NCBI RefSeq assembly: GCF_012271765.1
Contig: NZ_VRKO01000018.1
Span: 62,001-126,000, forward strand
Direction of reading: 5' to 3'
Source of the DNA: Erwinia rhapontici
GTDB lineage: Bacteria; Pseudomonadota; Gammaproteobacteria; Enterobacterales; Enterobacteriaceae
Length of the DNA stretch: 64,000 bases
Shown here: positions 20,592-35,405 of the stretch, in pieces
How the letters are laid out: every line of letters starts with the position of its first letter
Position numbering within the stretch: position 1 is the stretch's first letter
Made by a program: the position numbers and the translations under genes
The notes under the pieces: generated by a model
Database searches by the model: none
What the model was told of the DNA's origin: nothing
Seen by the model: only the letters and a program-made list of their open reading frames with translations

Positions 20592-21449
20592 GTGAAAGCT
20601 GGCAACCCCTTTGATTTATTATTACCGTCAGAAATGGCGAAAGTTGCTGAAGATGCAGGTGTCTATAAAGCAACGAAACACCCCTTCACCACATTTTTTC
20701 TGGCAATTACCGCTGGAGTCTTCATTTCCATCGCCTTTGCTTTCTATATTACTGCGACAACGGGTACGGCTGCTGTCCCATGGGGGCTGGCAAAACTGGT
20801 TGGTGGTATCTGCTTTTCACTGGGTCTGATGTTGGTTGTGGTTTGCGGTGCTGACCTGTTTACTTCCACTGTTCTCACCGTGGTTGCTAAAGCCAGCGGT
20901 CGTATCAGTTGGGCGCAGCTCGCACGCAACTGGATTATCGTCTACGTCGGTAACTTTATCGGTGCCATCTTATTTGTCGCTCTGATTTGGTTTGCCGGGC
21001 AATACATGGCGGCCAACGGTGCCTGGGGACTGAATGTCCTGCAAACCGCTGACCACAAAATGCACCATACCTTCACTGAAGCAGTCTGCCTTGGCATTTT
21101 GGCGAATCTGATGGTGTGCATGGCAGTATGGATGAGTTACTCCGGTCGTAGTCTGATGGATAAAATGTTTGCCATGGTACTGCCGGTTGCGATGTTTGTT
21201 GCCAGTGGATTTGAGCACAGCATCGCCAACATGTTTCTCGTCCCGATGGCGATCATCATTAAAGACTTTGCGACTCCCGAATTCTGGCAAGCTACCGGAG
21301 CAAGTGCAGAGCAGTTTTCGCACCTCACCGTTGGCCATTTTATTACCGATAACCTGATCCCGGTTACCCTGGGCAATATCATCGGTGGTGGTTTGCTTGT
21401 TGGTTTAACTTACTGGGTAATTTATCTGCGTGATGGCGATCATCACTGA
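20592..21449 (+). CDS. focA: Formate channel FocA
   Basis: Pentameric inner-membrane channel that moves formate in and out during mixed-acid fermentation. The 285 residues and GTG start equal E. coli; an AGGA lies a few bases before the GTG. Six membrane helices of the formate/nitrite family are visible, with GADLFTSTVL, NLMVCMAVWMSYSGRSLMDK and the conserved FEHSIANMF containing the pore histidine. First gene of focA-pflB. Confidence 0.97.
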   Translation: MKAGNPFDLLLPSEMAKVAEDAGVYKATKHPFTTFFLAITAGVFISIAFAFYITATTGTAAVPWGLAKLVGGICFSLGLMLVVVCGADLFTSTVLTVVAKASGRISWAQLARNWIIVYVGNFIGAILFVALIWFAGQYMAANGAWGLNVLQTADHKMHHTFTEAVCLGILANLMVCMAVWMSYSGRSLMDKMFAMVLPVAMFVASGFEHSIANMFLVPMAIIIKDFATPEFWQATGASAEQFSHLTVGHFITDNLIPVTLGNIIGGGLLVGLTYWVIYLRDGDHH

Positions 21450-21538
21450 TTCACCCACTAACAGAATTTTGCAACCGTCGGTGTGATGTCACACGGCGGG
21501 AACGTACAACGAACTTCACGTTATAAGGTAGGTATCAA

Positions 21539-23821
21539 ATGACCGAGCTTAATCAAAAAATGGCGACTGCCTGGGAAAGCTTTGCACAGGGCGAATGGCA
21601 GACCAGCGTTAACGTCCGTGACTTCATCCAGAAAAACTACACACCGTATGAAGGCGACGAAGCGTTCCTGGCCGGTGCCACTGAGGCAACAACTGCCCTG
21701 TGGGACAAAGTGATGGAAGGCATCAAACAAGAAAACCGCACTCATGCACCGGTTGACTTTGATACCGACCTGCCATCAACCATTACCTCTCATGATGCCG
21801 GCTATATCAATAAAAGCCTGGAAAAAATCGTTGGTCTGCAGACAGAAGCTCCACTGAAACGCGCGCTGATCCCTTTCGGCGGAATTAAAATGGTTGAAGG
21901 TTCGTGCAAAGTGTATGGCCGCGAACTTGATCCTACCGTGAAAAAAATCTTCACCGAATACCGTAAAACCCATAACCAGGGTGTATTCGATGTCTACACT
22001 CCAGATATTATGCGCTGCCGTAAATCAGGTGTGCTGACGGGTCTGCCTGACGCATACGGTCGTGGCCGTATCATTGGTGACTACCGCCGTGTAGCGCTGT
22101 ACGGTATCGATGCATTGATGAAAGATAAATTCGCTCAGTTCACCTCACTGCAGAGCGATATGGAAAACGGTGTTAACCTGGAAGCGACAATTCGCCTGCG
22201 CGAAGAAATTGCCGACCAGCATCACGCACTCCAGCAGATTAAAGAGATGGCAGCAAAATATGGCTGTGATATCTCTGGTCCGGCTACCAATGCAAAAGAA
22301 GCGGTACAGTGGACCTACTTCGGTTACCTTGCTGCGGTGAAATCCCAGAACGGTGCAGCAATGTCCTTTGGTCGCGTATCGACCTTCCTGGATATCTACT
22401 TTGAACGCGACCTGAAAGCAGGCGTGATTAACGAGTTGGAAGCACAGGAACTGATCGACCACCTGGTGATGAAGCTGCGTATGGTACGTTTCCTGCGTAC
22501 TCCTGAATACGATGAACTGTTCTCAGGTGACCCAATCTGGGCGACAGAATCACTGGCAGGTATGGGCGTTGACGGCCGTACCATGGTGACTAAAAACACC
22601 TTCCGTTTCCTGAATACCCTTTACACCATGGGTCCTTCACCGGAACCAAACATGACCATTCTGTGGTCTGAAAAACTGCCACTGAACTTCAAAAAATACG
22701 CGGCAAAAGTGTCCATCGATACCTCTTCTCTGCAGTATGAGAATGATGATCTGATGCGCCCTGATTTTGACAATGATGATTACGCTATTGCCTGCTGCGT
22801 AAGCCCGATGATCGTCGGCAAACAAATGCAGTTCTTCGGTGCACGTGCCAACCTGGCGAAAACCATGCTGTATGCCATTAACGGCGGCGTGGATGAAAAA
22901 ATGAAAATGCAGGTTGGCCCAAAAGAAGCGCCAATGATGGATGAAGTGCTGGACTACGATAAAGTGATGAACCGTATGGATCACTTTATGGACTGGCTGG
23001 CAAAACAGTACGTCACTGCGCTGAATGTTATCCACTATATGCACGATAAATACAGCTATGAAGCGTCACTGATGGCACTGCATGACCGTGATGTTTACCG
23101 TACTATGGCTTGCGGTATCGCAGGTCTGTCCGTTGCGGCTGACTCCCTGTCTGCTATCAAATACGCCAAAGTATCCACCATTCGTGATGAAGATGGTCTG
23201 GCTGTAGACTTCAAAATCGAAGGTGAATACCCGCAGTTTGGTAACAACGATTCACGTGTGGATGACATTGCCTGCGACCTGGTTGAACGTTTCATGAAGA
23301 AAATTCAGAAACTGCAAACCTACCGTAATGCAGTGCCAACTCAATCCGTACTGACCATTACCTCTAACGTGGTGTATGGTAAGAAAACGGGTAATACCCC
23401 GGACGGACGTCGTGCTGGCGCACCATTCGGGCCAGGTGCAAACCCAATGCATGGTCGCGATCAGAAAGGTGCGGTTGCCTCTCTTACCTCGGTTGCAAAA
23501 CTGCCGTTTGCTTACGCGAAAGATGGTATCTCTTACACCTTCTCCATCGTGCCAAACGCACTGGGCAAAAATGACGACGTACGCAAAACCAACCTTGCGG
23601 GTCTGATGGATGGTTACTTCCATCACGAAGCCAGCATCGAAGGTGGTCAACACTTGAACGTCAATGTGATGAACCGTGAAATGCTACTAGAAGCAATGGA
23701 GAACCCGGAAAAATACCCGCAGCTCACCATTCGCGTATCAGGCTATGCAGTACGCTTCAACTCACTGACTAAAGAGCAGCAGCAGGACGTGATTACACGT
23801 ACCTTTACACAGTCTATGTAA
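21539..23821 (+). CDS. pflB: Pyruvate formate-lyase
   Basis: Glycyl-radical enzyme converting pyruvate and CoA to acetyl-CoA and formate without oxygen. The 760-residue length is standard. The two active-site cysteines are C419-C420 in [12 protein letters not shown], and the radical glycine is G735 in [12 protein letters not shown] (418/419 and 734 in E. coli numbering without Met). It is 89 bases after focA, with a GTGTGA-TG-TCACAC hairpin at 21481-21494 in the gap. Activated by PflA, encoded next. Confidence 0.99.
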   Translation: MTELNQKMATAWESFAQGEWQTSVNVRDFIQKNYTPYEGDEAFLAGATEATTALWDKVMEGIKQENRTHAPVDFDTDLPSTITSHDAGYINKSLEKIVGLQTEAPLKRALIPFGGIKMVEGSCKVYGRELDPTVKKIFTEYRKTHNQGVFDVYTPDIMRCRKSGVLTGLPDAYGRGRIIGDYRRVALYGIDALMKDKFAQFTSLQSDMENGVNLEATIRLREEIADQHHALQQIKEMAAKYGCDISGPATNAKEAVQWTYFGYLAAVKSQNGAAMSFGRVSTFLDIYFERDLKAGVINELEAQELIDHLVMKLRMVRFLRTPEYDELFSGDPIWATESLAGMGVDGRTMVTKNTFRFLNTLYTMGPSPEPNMTILWSEKLPLNFKKYAAKVSIDTSSLQYENDDLMRPDFDNDDYAIACCVSPMIVGKQMQFFGARANLAKTMLYAINGGVDEKMKMQVGPKEAPMMDEVLDYDKVMNRMDHFMDWLAKQYVTALNVIHYMHDKYSYEASLMALHDRDVYRTMACGIAGLSVAADSLSAIKYAKVSTIRDEDGLAVDFKIEGEYPQFGNNDSRVDDIACDLVERFMKKIQKLQTYRNAVPTQSVLTITSNVVYGKKTGNTPDGRRAGAPFGPGANPMHGRDQKGAVASLTSVAKLPFAYAKDGISYTFSIVPNALGKNDDVRKTNLAGLMDGYFHHEASIEGGQHLNVNVMNREMLLEAMENPEKYPQLTIRVSGYAVRFNSLTKEQQQDVITRTFTQSM

Positions 23822-23837
23822 GTCGCTGCGCTCTAAA

Positions 23838-23859
23838 CAGGCTCCCGTAAGGGGGCCTG
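23838..23859 (+). terminator. Hairpin after pflB
   Basis: CAGGCTCCC and GGGGGCCTG pair (one G-T wobble) over a GTAA loop shortly after the pflB stop. There is no U-tract. It probably stabilises or partly terminates the pflB message before pflA. Confidence 0.5.
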
Positions 23860-23957
23860 CTCACCACCAGCCGGTTTTGTCAGTCGCCTGATACGGACGC
23901 CTGCCAAAACAGACTTAACACAGCTAAAGACTGTGTCACCGTGGAGAATTCATCGCA

Positions 23958-24698
23958 ATGTCAGTACTCGGTCGCATCCACTCTTTTGAATCCTGCGGGA
24001 CCGTTGACGGCCCCGGCATCCGTTTTATCACCTTCTTCCAGGGCTGCCTGATGCGCTGCCTGTATTGCCATAACCGTGATACCTGGGATACGCACGGCGG
24101 CAAAGAAATCACCGTAGAAGAACTGATGAAAGACGTGGTGTCATATCGCCACTTCATGAATGCTTCTGGCGGTGGTGTTACCGCGTCAGGCGGGGAAGCT
24201 ATCCTGCAAGCCGAATTCGTACGTGACTGGTTCCGTGCCTGTAAAGCTGAAGGGATTAATACCTGCCTGGATACTAACGGTTTTGTTCGCCGCTATGACC
24301 CGGTGATTGACGAACTGCTCGACGTTACCGATCTGGTGATGCTCGACCTTAAGCAGATCAATGATGATGTCCACCAGATTCTGGTCGGCGTATCCAACCA
24401 CCGTACACTCGATTTTGCTCGTTATCTGTCCAAGCGTAACATTCGCACCTGGATCCGCTATGTTGTTGTGCCAGGCTATTCTGATGATGATGAATCGGCT
24501 CATCGTCTGGGTGAGTTCACACGCGATATGGGCAATGTTGAGAAAATCGAACTGCTGCCCTATCACGAACTGGGCAAACATAAGTGGGTGGCAATGGGGG
24601 AAGAGTACAAGCTGGACGGCGTTCATCCACCGAAAGCCGACACGATGGAACGGGTCAAAAGTATTCTCGAAAGCTACGGTCACTACGTGATGTATTAG
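23958..24698 (+). CDS. pflA: Pyruvate formate-lyase activating enzyme
   Basis: Radical-SAM enzyme that abstracts a hydrogen from the PflB glycine. The 246 residues match the E. coli length. The radical-SAM cluster motif C-x3-C-x2-C is at C30, C34 and C37 ([14 protein letters not shown]), followed by the GGE segment [15 protein letters not shown]. It has its own start region 136 bases after pflB and ends at a strong shared terminator. Confidence 0.98.
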   Translation: MSVLGRIHSFESCGTVDGPGIRFITFFQGCLMRCLYCHNRDTWDTHGGKEITVEELMKDVVSYRHFMNASGGGVTASGGEAILQAEFVRDWFRACKAEGINTCLDTNGFVRRYDPVIDELLDVTDLVMLDLKQINDDVHQILVGVSNHRTLDFARYLSKRNIRTWIRYVVVPGYSDDDESAHRLGEFTRDMGNVEKIELLPYHELGKHKWVAMGEEYKLDGVHPPKADTMERVKSILESYGHYVMY

Positions 24699-24723
24699 CG
24701 GTTCGGACTCAATTTTAGTGATT

Positions 24724-24753
24724 AAAAAGGCTGGCCAGAAGGTCAGCCTTTTT
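24724..24753. terminator. Bidirectional terminator between pflA and ycaD
   Basis: AAAAAGGCTGGCC and GGTCAGCCTTTTT form a 13-bp stem (one wobble) with an AGAA loop between two convergent genes, so it can serve both. Confidence 0.82.
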
Positions 24754-24763
24754 AATGTCTGTT

Positions 24764-25918
24764 TTATGCGTGTGCCACAGGATTGACGTGGTGATCGGCC
24801 TTACGCAGCAACATCGCCAGATACACCATTGCGACCGCGGCAATCATTACAAACAGCAAGCGGTCTGAATAGCTTTGCATCAACATTGAGGTCATCGTCG
24901 GCCCCACCAGACTGCCAACGGTATAACTCAGCAGCAGCGCCTGATTCATCGCAACCAGTTCATGGTGGGCAACGGTTTCACACGCCCAGGACATCGCCAC
25001 TGGATAAAGAGTAAAGCCTGCACAGCCGAGAATAAACAAGGCAGGTGCCATCGCAGCATTACTCAGCATCGCCAGAGCGCCGAGGATCACCACAAACACC
25101 TGCACCCGCAACACCAAAAGGCGCCCATAACGATCGGCAAGACGGCCTACCGGCCACTGGCCAATAATACCGGCGCTCACCAGTAACGCCATCCAGTAAC
25201 CTACCGTTGAGTCACTCATCCCCTGATGCGAAAGGTAAAGCGGCATCAGACCATATAACGACCCCAGAACAATGCCTGAAATAATACAGCCATTGATACC
25301 AAGACGGGCATTACGGCGGCGCAGCATCGGCCACAGCCGCCCTGCAGGTGTTTCTTCGTCACCTTCCTGGCTGGCAGTGACACGACAAAAGACCAATGGC
25401 AGAACCGCAGCCAGTATCACACTGCTGACCCAGGGGAGAACGTGCATCAATTCAGTCGAGACTTTGCTGACCAGTAATTGCCCGATAACCGTGCCAATAT
25501 AATAAATGATCATATAGGCAGCCAGCAGTCGTCCACGGTTACGCAGCGTCCCGTTACACAGCAGCGCACTTTCCACCACAACCCAGATCAGCGCACAGCC
25601 AATACCGGCCACAAAGCGCCATAGTGTCCAGGACCAGAAGCCGGTACCCAGCGCCAGTGCCAGCGTTGCCAGAGCAAAGACCAGAGAGGCGAGATAGTAG
25701 CTACGGTTAAAGCCATAGCGTTTGATCACCCAACCCGCCATCAGCGTTCCCAGCAGGTTCCCGCAGTAATATGACGAGCTGACCATCCCCACCTGCCAGG
25801 TCGGCAGTGCATCATGCGTGAGCCAGAGCGGCACCAGCGTATTGAGCACAGCAATAGAGACTGTTAGCAGCAGCAAGCCGCACAGCAGCACCAAAACAGG
25901 ACGTGACCAGGTGGACAT
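24764..25918 (-). CDS. ycaD: YcaD, major facilitator superfamily transporter
   Basis: Putative 12-helix MFS transporter with unknown substrate. The start at ATG 25918 ([20 protein letters not shown]) gives 384 residues, near the E. coli length of 382; the frame is open 24 codons further but that extension is not family-like. Conserved parts: [57 protein letters not shown]. No clear Shine-Dalgarno precedes the ATG. Convergent with pflA. Confidence 0.88.
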   Translation of the reverse strand: MSTWSRPVLVLLCGLLLLTVSIAVLNTLVPLWLTHDALPTWQVGMVSSSYYCGNLLGTLMAGWVIKRYGFNRSYYLASLVFALATLALALGTGFWSWTLWRFVAGIGCALIWVVVESALLCNGTLRNRGRLLAAYMIIYYIGTVIGQLLVSKVSTELMHVLPWVSSVILAAVLPLVFCRVTASQEGDEETPAGRLWPMLRRRNARLGINGCIISGIVLGSLYGLMPLYLSHQGMSDSTVGYWMALLVSAGIIGQWPVGRLADRYGRLLVLRVQVFVVILGALAMLSNAAMAPALFILGCAGFTLYPVAMSWACETVAHHELVAMNQALLLSYTVGSLVGPTMTSMLMQSYSDRLLFVMIAAVAMVYLAMLLRKADHHVNPVAHA

Positions 25919-26246
25919 AGTAGTTGGGGGACCGAAAACGAGGGAGATTTTGCGCGCATCATGCCACTGAGTAGACGATTGGAAAAGCACAATAAAAAGG
26001 CAATAGCACGATTTGTAGCTACGCGATTTAAAATTTTTATCTTCAATGGCTTAGAGCTGTTTAGCAGAGGACTGTCGACGGAATTATCTTATTGAATTCA
26101 CATGTAATAAGTCAGAATAGCATCACTATTATCCATCATTATTTTTGCTCAATCTCTGACAATAAAAAACCCGCCAGTGGCGGGTTTTTCAAAACACTGT
26201 TCAGGGCGACTTATCCTGCTGGTACAGCCTCGAACCTGTGCGTGGA
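25919..26246. other. Intergenic region between ycaD and serS
   Basis: 328 bases. The left part is upstream of ycaD and should hold its promoter; the right part carries the serS terminator. In E. coli dmsABC and ycaC lie between these genes; no remnant of either was seen. Confidence 0.6.
26165..26189 (-). terminator. Terminator of serS
   Basis: AAAAACCCGCC and GGCGGGTTTTT form a perfect 11-bp stem with a 3-base loop, 58 bases past the serS stop. Confidence 0.85.
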
Positions 26247-27629
<1,383 letters not shown>

Positions 27630-27635
27630 TCACTG

Positions 27636-28979
27636 TCAGCGGTAGCGTTTTGTCGGGCTATTTTGATCCTGTTCAATCAACCAGGCGAGCTTTTCACCAA
27701 TCTTCCCTTCCAGCCCACGCGTGGTCGGATGGTAATAGCGGGTTTGTGCCATTTGCGCCGGGAAATAGTCCTCACCTGCTGCATACGCGTTAGGTTCATC
27801 GTGGGCATAACGGTATTCCGCTCCCAGCCCCATTTCTTTCATCAGTTTGGTTGGCGCATTACGTAAATGTTCAGGAACATCATAATCCGGGCTTTCACGC
27901 GCATCACGCATGGCCGCTTTGAAAGCGTTATACACCGCGTTGCTTTTTGGCGCGCAGGCCAGGTAAACAATCGCCTGGGCGATCGCCCGCTCACCTTCTG
28001 CCGGGCCGACACGAGTAAAACAATCCCAGGCAGAGATCGCTACCTGCATGCCACGCGGATCCGCGTTGCCAACATCTTCGGAGGCGATAGCCAGCAAACG
28101 TCGCGCGACATACAGCGGATCACCGCCTGCGGTAATGATCCGTGCATACCAGTAAAGTGCCGCATCCGGGGCCGACCCCCGCACTGATTTGTGCAGCGCC
28201 GATATGAGATCGTAGAAACGGTCACCTTTATTATCAAAGCGTGCGCTACGCTCGCCAGACACTTCATTGAGCAACTGCGGCGTCAGTTCACGCTTGCCTT
28301 TGCTATTCACCTCAGCCATATCGGCCATCATTTCCAGCGTATTCAGCGCGCGGCGCGCATCGCCGTTGACCAGCTCAGCAATCATATTGCGGGTATTTTC
28401 AGGCAGGATGATGTTGTCATTACCATAGCCACGCTCACCGTCTTGCATCGCCTGGTTCAGCACGGCAGCAATGTCTTCCGTGGTCAGAGATTTCAACAGA
28501 TACACGCGGGCACGCGATAACAGCGCTGAATTCAGTTCGAATGAGGGATTTTCCGTTGTGGCACCGATAAAGGTAATGGTGCCATCTTCAATATGTGGCA
28601 GAAAAGCATCTTGCTGGCTTTTATTAAAACGGTGAACTTCATCAACAAACAGGATGGTACGCCGACCTGCATTGCGGTTTTGCCGCGCACGCTCAATCGC
28701 CTCACGGATCTCTTTCACCCCGGAGGTGACAGCGGAAATGCGCTCAACGTCAGCCTGTCCATAGTGACCGATAATTTCGGCCAGCGTGGTTTTCCCCGTC
28801 CCCGGCGGTCCCCATAGAATCATCGAGTGAAGATGACCCGCCTCAATAGCGCGCGGCAGCGGTTTACCCGCTGCCAGCAGATGCTGTTGGCCAATATACT
28901 CGGCCAGCGTACGTGGCCGCATACGCGCGGCCAGAGGCTGAAACTCATTACGGGAAAAGTCGAGGGACAGGTTACTCAC
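27636..28979 (-). CDS. rarA: Replication-associated recombination protein RarA (MgsA)
   Basis: AAA+ ATPase that acts at stalled replication forks. The 447 residues match the family. Walker A is GPPGTGKTT near residue 57, Walker B is [15 protein letters not shown], and sensor 1 is [19 protein letters not shown]. The MgsA C-terminal tetramerisation domain follows ([20 protein letters not shown]). It lies 7 bases after lolA and is probably co-transcribed with it. Confidence 0.97.
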   Translation of the reverse strand: MSNLSLDFSRNEFQPLAARMRPRTLAEYIGQQHLLAAGKPLPRAIEAGHLHSMILWGPPGTGKTTLAEIIGHYGQADVERISAVTSGVKEIREAIERARQNRNAGRRTILFVDEVHRFNKSQQDAFLPHIEDGTITFIGATTENPSFELNSALLSRARVYLLKSLTTEDIAAVLNQAMQDGERGYGNDNIILPENTRNMIAELVNGDARRALNTLEMMADMAEVNSKGKRELTPQLLNEVSGERSARFDNKGDRFYDLISALHKSVRGSAPDAALYWYARIITAGGDPLYVARRLLAIASEDVGNADPRGMQVAISAWDCFTRVGPAEGERAIAQAIVYLACAPKSNAVYNAFKAAMRDARESPDYDVPEHLRNAPTKLMKEMGLGAEYRYAHDEPNAYAAGEDYFPAQMAQTRYYHPTTRGLEGKIGEKLAWLIEQDQNSPTKRYR

Positions 28980-28986
28980 GCAAACC

Positions 28987-29598
28987 TCACTGACGCTGGT
29001 CGTCCACAGTCACACCCTGAGGTGGCGTAAATTTGAACTTATCGGCACTGATGCTGCCATTTTGCTGGCTTTTCAGCGTATAGCTACTGCGCTGCCCATC
29101 CTGCTCTACCGCGCTGAACTGATTGATGGTGCCATTGGTCGCCACGTTGATGGTGAACTGCTTCAGGTTGCCATCAGCATTTTTTGGCGTCAGAGAGAAG
29201 TCATCCCCTTTTTGCGCAACGTTGTATTGCTTCCAGTCACTCGCCTGGTTACGTGCAATCAGCATAAAGGGGGTATTGCTGGTGGCATCTTTCACCCAGC
29301 TGGCGCTAACCTGCTCAACAAACGGATTGTAGAACCATAACGTTTTACCATCGGAAATCAGGGTGCTTTCATCCGGCGCTGTCATATGCCAGTTGAACAG
29401 GTTCGGACGCTGAACCCACATCTCACCTTCGCCATCCTGCACCGATGCACCGGTGCTGTCGGTTACTTTTTGACTAAACGTGGCATGGAAACTTTTCACC
29501 TTATCCAGGCGTTGCTGCAAATCGCCAGATGCATCAGCCCAGGCGGTAACCGAGGAAAAAGCAGCCAACACACAGCAGGAAATCATTAATTTTTTCAT
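28987..29598 (-). CDS. lolA: Outer-membrane lipoprotein carrier LolA
   Basis: Periplasmic chaperone that takes lipoproteins from LolCDE to LolB. The 203-residue precursor starts with a signal peptide ([21 protein letters not shown], probable cleavage before D). Family segments include [20 protein letters not shown] and [16 protein letters not shown]. It is followed closely by rarA. Lipoproteins in this window (YbjP, the hydrolase at 45603) would depend on it if sorted to the outer membrane. Confidence 0.97.
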   Translation of the reverse strand: MKKLMISCCVLAAFSSVTAWADASGDLQQRLDKVKSFHATFSQKVTDSTGASVQDGEGEMWVQRPNLFNWHMTAPDESTLISDGKTLWFYNPFVEQVSASWVKDATSNTPFMLIARNQASDWKQYNVAQKGDDFSLTPKNADGNLKQFTINVATNGTINQFSAVEQDGQRSSYTLKSQQNGSISADKFKFTPPQGVTVDDQRQ

Positions 29599-29744
29599 TA
29601 CGGCATCCTTATTGAAACTCTTGTATCCCGTTCGGGTTAAGCGTGACGTGGATAACTTTAGCCAGGCGCTGATAACAACAACAGGAGAAAAAACTGAATC
29701 TCCCAGTCCGTACCCTACAAATATTGGGACTGCTGTCAGGAATT

Positions 29745-29773
29745 CAACGGGCCAGGCAGTGCCTGACCCGTTG
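29745..29773 (-). terminator. Hairpin after ftsK
   Basis: CAACGGG pairs with CCCGTTG and, after one mismatch, CAGGC pairs with GCCTG. It lies 23 bases past the ftsK stop, without a clear U-tract. Likely the end of the ftsK message. Confidence 0.5.
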
Positions 29774-29795
29774 ATGGTGAGCGAAACAAGAAGAC

Positions 29796-32700
29796 TTAAC
29801 GCTCATGCGGAGGTGGTGCCAGCACCTCGCGGTTCCCGTTATGCCCCGGTGACGAAACAATTCCCTGCGCTTCCATCTGTTCAATGATACGCGCAGCACG
29901 GTTATAACCGATACGGAATTGCCGCTGAACGCCGGAAATCGAGGCGCGACGCTTGTCGACAACGAACTCAACGGCCTGGTCGAACAACTGGTCCAGTTCT
30001 TCGTCACCGTCAACGCCACCCGCACCCGATTCAGTATCGTCGCCGCCGCTAAGGATACCTTCTTTATACTGAGGACGTTCGCGTGCCTTCCAGTCTTTCA
30101 CGACGGCATGCACTTCCTGGTCGCGAACAAAGGCACCATGGACTCGGACCGGAATAGAAGAGTTAGGTGCCAGATACAGCATGTCACCCATGCCCAGCAA
30201 AGATTCTGCACCCGACTGATCGAGAATGGTACGTGAGTCAATTTTACTGGATACCGTAAAGGCAATACGTGTCGGAATATTGGCCTTAATCAGACCGGTG
30301 ATCACATCCACAGAAGGTCGCTGTGTGGCCAGCACCAGATGAATCCCCGCCGCACGTGCTTTCTGTGCCAGACGTGCGATCAGCTCTTCCACTTTTTTGC
30401 CGACGGTCATGATCAGGTCTGCAAACTCATCCACCATCACCACGATATAAGGCTCTTTTTCCAGTACCGGTGGTGTCATATCCATGCTGTCGGTTGGCTT
30501 CCAGAACGGGTCAGGGATGGGACGCCCCATCGCCTCAGCCATATCCACCTTCTCGTTATAGCCCGCGATGTTACGCACACCCAGTGCCGACATCAGCTTG
30601 TAACGACGCTCCATCTCAACCACACACCAGCGCAACGCATTGGCCGCATCTTTCATGTCGGTGACCACATCGGTTAACAGATGTGGAATGCCTTCATACA
30701 CCGACAATTCGAGCATTTTCGGGTCGATCATAATAAAGCGCACTTCTTTTGGCGTGGCTTTATACAAGATACTGAGGATCATGGCATTAACGCCTACCGA
30801 CTTACCGGAACCGGTCGTACCGGCAACCAGCAAGTGAGGCATTTTGCCCAAATCGGCTACCACTGGATCGCCGGAAATATCTTTGCCCAGCACAATCGAC
30901 AACGGGGAGGGATTATCACGGAATGCCGGGCAATCCAGCACTTCTCGCAGATAAACCGTCTGGCGATTCAGATTAGGCAACTCCAGCCCCACATATGGAC
31001 GGCCAGGGATGACTTCCACCACACGCACGGCAACAGCTGACAATGAGCGAGCCAGATCCCGCGACAGGTTAGAGATACGCGCAGCTTTTACGCCCGGCGC
31101 CAAATCCAGCTCAAAGCGGGTGATAACCGGACCCGGTGAGTACCCAACCACCTCAGCCTTCACGCGATAGTCAGCCAGCCGCGCCTCAATCAAACGAGCG
31201 GTCTGCTCAAGCGCAAACTGGTCTACCGGTTCCGTTTCGGCTGGCGGCGACGCTAACAAATCGAGCGTTGGCAGCGGCGTGGTTGGTTTGTACGTTGGCT
31301 GCTCATGACGCATCAGGAACGGATGGATCAAACTGTCCATATCCGGTTCTTGCGGCTTCACTGGCTGGGCCGTCACAGGAGGTGCAGCAGCGGGTTGCCA
31401 GGCAGGAGAAGTCTGCGCAATGGGAGCCTGCGGTTGCGCCTCTTCGGGCTGTTGCCACTGTGACTGAACGGGGGCAACGGACTCTGTTTCCGGTGCTGCC
31501 GACAGCGTAAACAATGGCTCAGTCGGGCCGTCATTGACCAGATCGTCCATCGGTGAGAAATCGAAAGCACCGGAGGTATCAAGCGTAAAGGTTGGGCTTT
31601 GGCCTGACGTTTCGGCGGCATAACGCTGCTGCTGCTGTTCAGCAAACTGACGCGCCAGCGCCGCCTGTTGCAGTGCTTCTTCATCTTCAGCAGCAAACTC
31701 TTCGCCGTAACGCTGCTGTTCCCGTGCCAGGAACGCTTCACGTAGCTGTGCCTGTTCCGCATCATCCTGCTCGTCAGGCGTGACAGCCTGCCAGGCATCT
31801 CCTTCAGCAACCTCTGGCTGCAGGGACTCCTGCTCTTTGGCTTTTTCTTCCGCCATGCGCTGCGAAGGCAACTTAATGCCGTAAGAAGCCAATTCGCGGC
31901 GTGTCGGCAATTTTACTGGATTTGGGCGCGGCAGTTCAGGGCCGATACCCTGCTTAACCTGGGGATTAAGATCGTCGCCACTGGTTGCCGTAAAGCCCGG
32001 CATAAACGGCATATTACTGCTGGCTGACTGTGCAACAGCACCAAGCGCAGCTCCGGTTGCAGCAGCAGCTACTGAGGCTGGATGAGAGGCATGTGGTGTG
32101 GAGAAATCAAACGGCGAAGCCGCTGAGGTATCCTGCCAGTTGCCCATCTGCGGACCGTCTTCTTCATCAACCGGTAGCGAAGGCGCTGGCGTCCTGGCTT
32201 CTGCTGGCACTTCAAAACGATAGAGCGATGGTTGTGGCGGTGCCACTGGTGTGGAAACCTGCACCTCAGCCTGGGCTGCGTATTCCTGAGCAGGAGCAAT
32301 GACCGGCGCAACGGGGGCAATCGCAGATTGCTGCGCAGGAACCGAAACAACATCGCTGGATGTCGGTTTGGCCAGCAGCGGATCGTCCTGCTCGCCCTCC
32401 TCATCATCTGCGTGAACGGGCTGTGGTTTCGTCAGCAGTACGTCGTCGTGATCGTCAGCATGCATCGGTGCACTGCGTACCGCTACCGGCGCATCCACTT
32501 CATCTTCATCGTCTTCTTCATGCCATTTCTCATCAGCACGTGAGCGATTACTGGCGAAAGTCAGTACTCCCATCACCACGCCACCAATCTTCTCGGCAAT
32601 CGTCAGCCATGACCAGCCGGTATAGAGCGTCAGCCCCGCTGCCCAAATGCACAGCAGGGTTAGCGTGCCGCCCGGCCCGCTAAAATAGGGAGCCATCGCA

Positions 32701-33155
32701 TTGCTTAACAAGCTCCCAATCACACCACCCGACGCAAAATACCAAATATCGTCAGCATTCAATGCGGCCAGACCACAGGAAGTAACCACCAGCGCCAGCA
32801 CGCCAATCATGCGCAAACCAACGGCAAAATAGTCAATGTAATCCTGGAAGTGGCGTCGGCTGAACGTGATCCAGCACAGGCCTAAAATCACGGGAGGAAG
32901 CGCATAAGCCATCACGCCAAAGATGAAGAATAGCGTATCTGCAAGCCACGCCCCAACGCCACCACCGATGTTGTGGATAGGTTCGTGCCAGGCGGTTTGT
33001 GACCAACTGGGATCGGAAGGATTGAAGCTCACCAGCGCCACCATCAGATAAATGGCGAAAAGAGCAACAACAATTAATAGCGCTTCCAGCAGGCGACGCC
33101 CGCTGCTCAACGGTTCTAACGAAACGTCTTTATCTTCTGTGTATTCCTGGCTCAA
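29796..33155 (-). CDS. ftsK: DNA translocase FtsK
   Basis: Septum-bound DNA pump that clears the terminus and activates XerCD at dif. It has 1119 residues against 1329 in E. coli, the difference lying in the linker. Order: four membrane helices (about residues 20-190), a Pro/Gln/Glu/Ala-rich linker (about 200-660), the RecA-like motor with Walker A (TTGSGKS near residue 780) and Walker B ([11 protein letters not shown]), and the C-terminal gamma winged helix ([20 protein letters not shown]) that reads KOPS and touches XerD. Confidence 0.97.
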   Translation of the reverse strand: MSQEYTEDKDVSLEPLSSGRRLLEALLIVVALFAIYLMVALVSFNPSDPSWSQTAWHEPIHNIGGGVGAWLADTLFFIFGVMAYALPPVILGLCWITFSRRHFQDYIDYFAVGLRMIGVLALVVTSCGLAALNADDIWYFASGGVIGSLLSNAMAPYFSGPGGTLTLLCIWAAGLTLYTGWSWLTIAEKIGGVVMGVLTFASNRSRADEKWHEEDDEDEVDAPVAVRSAPMHADDHDDVLLTKPQPVHADDEEGEQDDPLLAKPTSSDVVSVPAQQSAIAPVAPVIAPAQEYAAQAEVQVSTPVAPPQPSLYRFEVPAEARTPAPSLPVDEEDGPQMGNWQDTSAASPFDFSTPHASHPASVAAAATGAALGAVAQSASSNMPFMPGFTATSGDDLNPQVKQGIGPELPRPNPVKLPTRRELASYGIKLPSQRMAEEKAKEQESLQPEVAEGDAWQAVTPDEQDDAEQAQLREAFLAREQQRYGEEFAAEDEEALQQAALARQFAEQQQQRYAAETSGQSPTFTLDTSGAFDFSPMDDLVNDGPTEPLFTLSAAPETESVAPVQSQWQQPEEAQPQAPIAQTSPAWQPAAAPPVTAQPVKPQEPDMDSLIHPFLMRHEQPTYKPTTPLPTLDLLASPPAETEPVDQFALEQTARLIEARLADYRVKAEVVGYSPGPVITRFELDLAPGVKAARISNLSRDLARSLSAVAVRVVEVIPGRPYVGLELPNLNRQTVYLREVLDCPAFRDNPSPLSIVLGKDISGDPVVADLGKMPHLLVAGTTGSGKSVGVNAMILSILYKATPKEVRFIMIDPKMLELSVYEGIPHLLTDVVTDMKDAANALRWCVVEMERRYKLMSALGVRNIAGYNEKVDMAEAMGRPIPDPFWKPTDSMDMTPPVLEKEPYIVVMVDEFADLIMTVGKKVEELIARLAQKARAAGIHLVLATQRPSVDVITGLIKANIPTRIAFTVSSKIDSRTILDQSGAESLLGMGDMLYLAPNSSIPVRVHGAFVRDQEVHAVVKDWKARERPQYKEGILSGGDDTESGAGGVDGDEELDQLFDQAVEFVVDKRRASISGVQRQFRIGYNRAARIIEQMEAQGIVSSPGHNGNREVLAPPPHER

Positions 33156-33192
33156 GAGTACTCTCCAGGTGCCTGTAAACTATGGAGGTAAC

Positions 33193-33214
33193 AGCGCCGG
33201 GCATGCCCGGCGCT
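33193..33214 (-). terminator. 22-base perfect palindrome between lrp and ftsK
   Basis: AGCGCCGGGCA followed by its exact reverse complement TGCCCGGCGCT. It sits 60 bases past the lrp stop and 38 before ftsK. As RNA it forms a very stable GC hairpin; there is no U-run. Probably the end of the lrp message, or a REP-like element. Confidence 0.5.
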
Positions 33215-33274
33215 GAACCTGTATGAATTCACAGGAGTGTACCGAAAACTAACAGGTTTTGCACCTGCCCTGTG

Positions 33275-33769
33275 TTACCGGGTTTTAATCACTAACCGGT
33301 TACTTTGTTTCACTTCTTCCATGACCACATAAGTACGGGTATCGTTCACACCCGGCAGACGTAGCAAGGTTTCGCCCAGCAATTTACGGTACGCAGACAT
33401 ATCTGGAACACGGGTTTTTAGCAGATAGTCAAAATCACCGGAAACGAGGTGACACTCTTGAGTTTCCTCAAGTTTTTGTACTGCGGCGTTAAACTGCTCA
33501 AACACATCAGGCGCACCACGATTCAGAGTAATCTCAACGAATACCAGAAGTGATGCATCCAGATAGTGCGGATTTAACTGAGCAGTGTAGCCGAGAATGA
33601 AGTTCTGTCGCTCCAGACGGCGAACGCGCTCAAGGCACGGCGTGGGTGATAGGCCTACGCGCTTGGAAAGCTCGACGTTAGAAATACGCCCATCTTTCTG
33701 CAGTTCATTCAGGATGTTGCGGTCAATTCTGTCGAGATCTTTACCCGGCCGTTTTTTATTGTCTACCAT
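33275..33769 (-). CDS. lrp: Leucine-responsive regulatory protein Lrp
   Basis: Global regulator of amino-acid metabolism, pili and transport; an octameric DNA-binding protein. The start at ATG 33769 gives MVDNKKRPGKDLDRIDRNIL and 164 residues, identical in length to E. coli and nearly identical in sequence (exceptions such as NFILGYTAQLN). The helix-turn-helix is ISNVELSKRVGLSPTPCLER; the RAM domain follows. The frame is open 85 codons further upstream, but this is leader DNA. Confidence 0.98.
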   Translation of the reverse strand: MVDNKKRPGKDLDRIDRNILNELQKDGRISNVELSKRVGLSPTPCLERVRRLERQNFILGYTAQLNPHYLDASLLVFVEITLNRGAPDVFEQFNAAVQKLEETQECHLVSGDFDYLLKTRVPDMSAYRKLLGETLLRLPGVNDTRTYVVMEEVKQSNRLVIKTR

Positions 33770-35258
<1,489 letters not shown>

Positions 35259-35287
35259 GTTGTTAAAACTCTGAGCTAATCTTGCCT

Positions 35288-35314
35288 AAGGCGACGAGCA
35301 ATTGTCGCCTTTTT
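35288..35314 (+). terminator. Terminator of trxB
   Basis: AAGGCGAC and GTCGCCTT pair over an 8-base loop and are followed by TTT, 29 bases past the trxB stop. Confidence 0.78.
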
Positions 35315-35405
35315 ATCCTCCGCATTGTAACATTGCCGCGCTTGACACCTATCTTCCTGGGGCCTTTGCCTCACTACTGTTTACGTCAGGGCAATACGGC
35401 AACAG

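Noticed and set aside
31136-32700. Several open frames on both strands in the ftsK linker region
   Set aside because: The low-complexity, GC-rich linker keeps all frames open; none has a family match or start signal.
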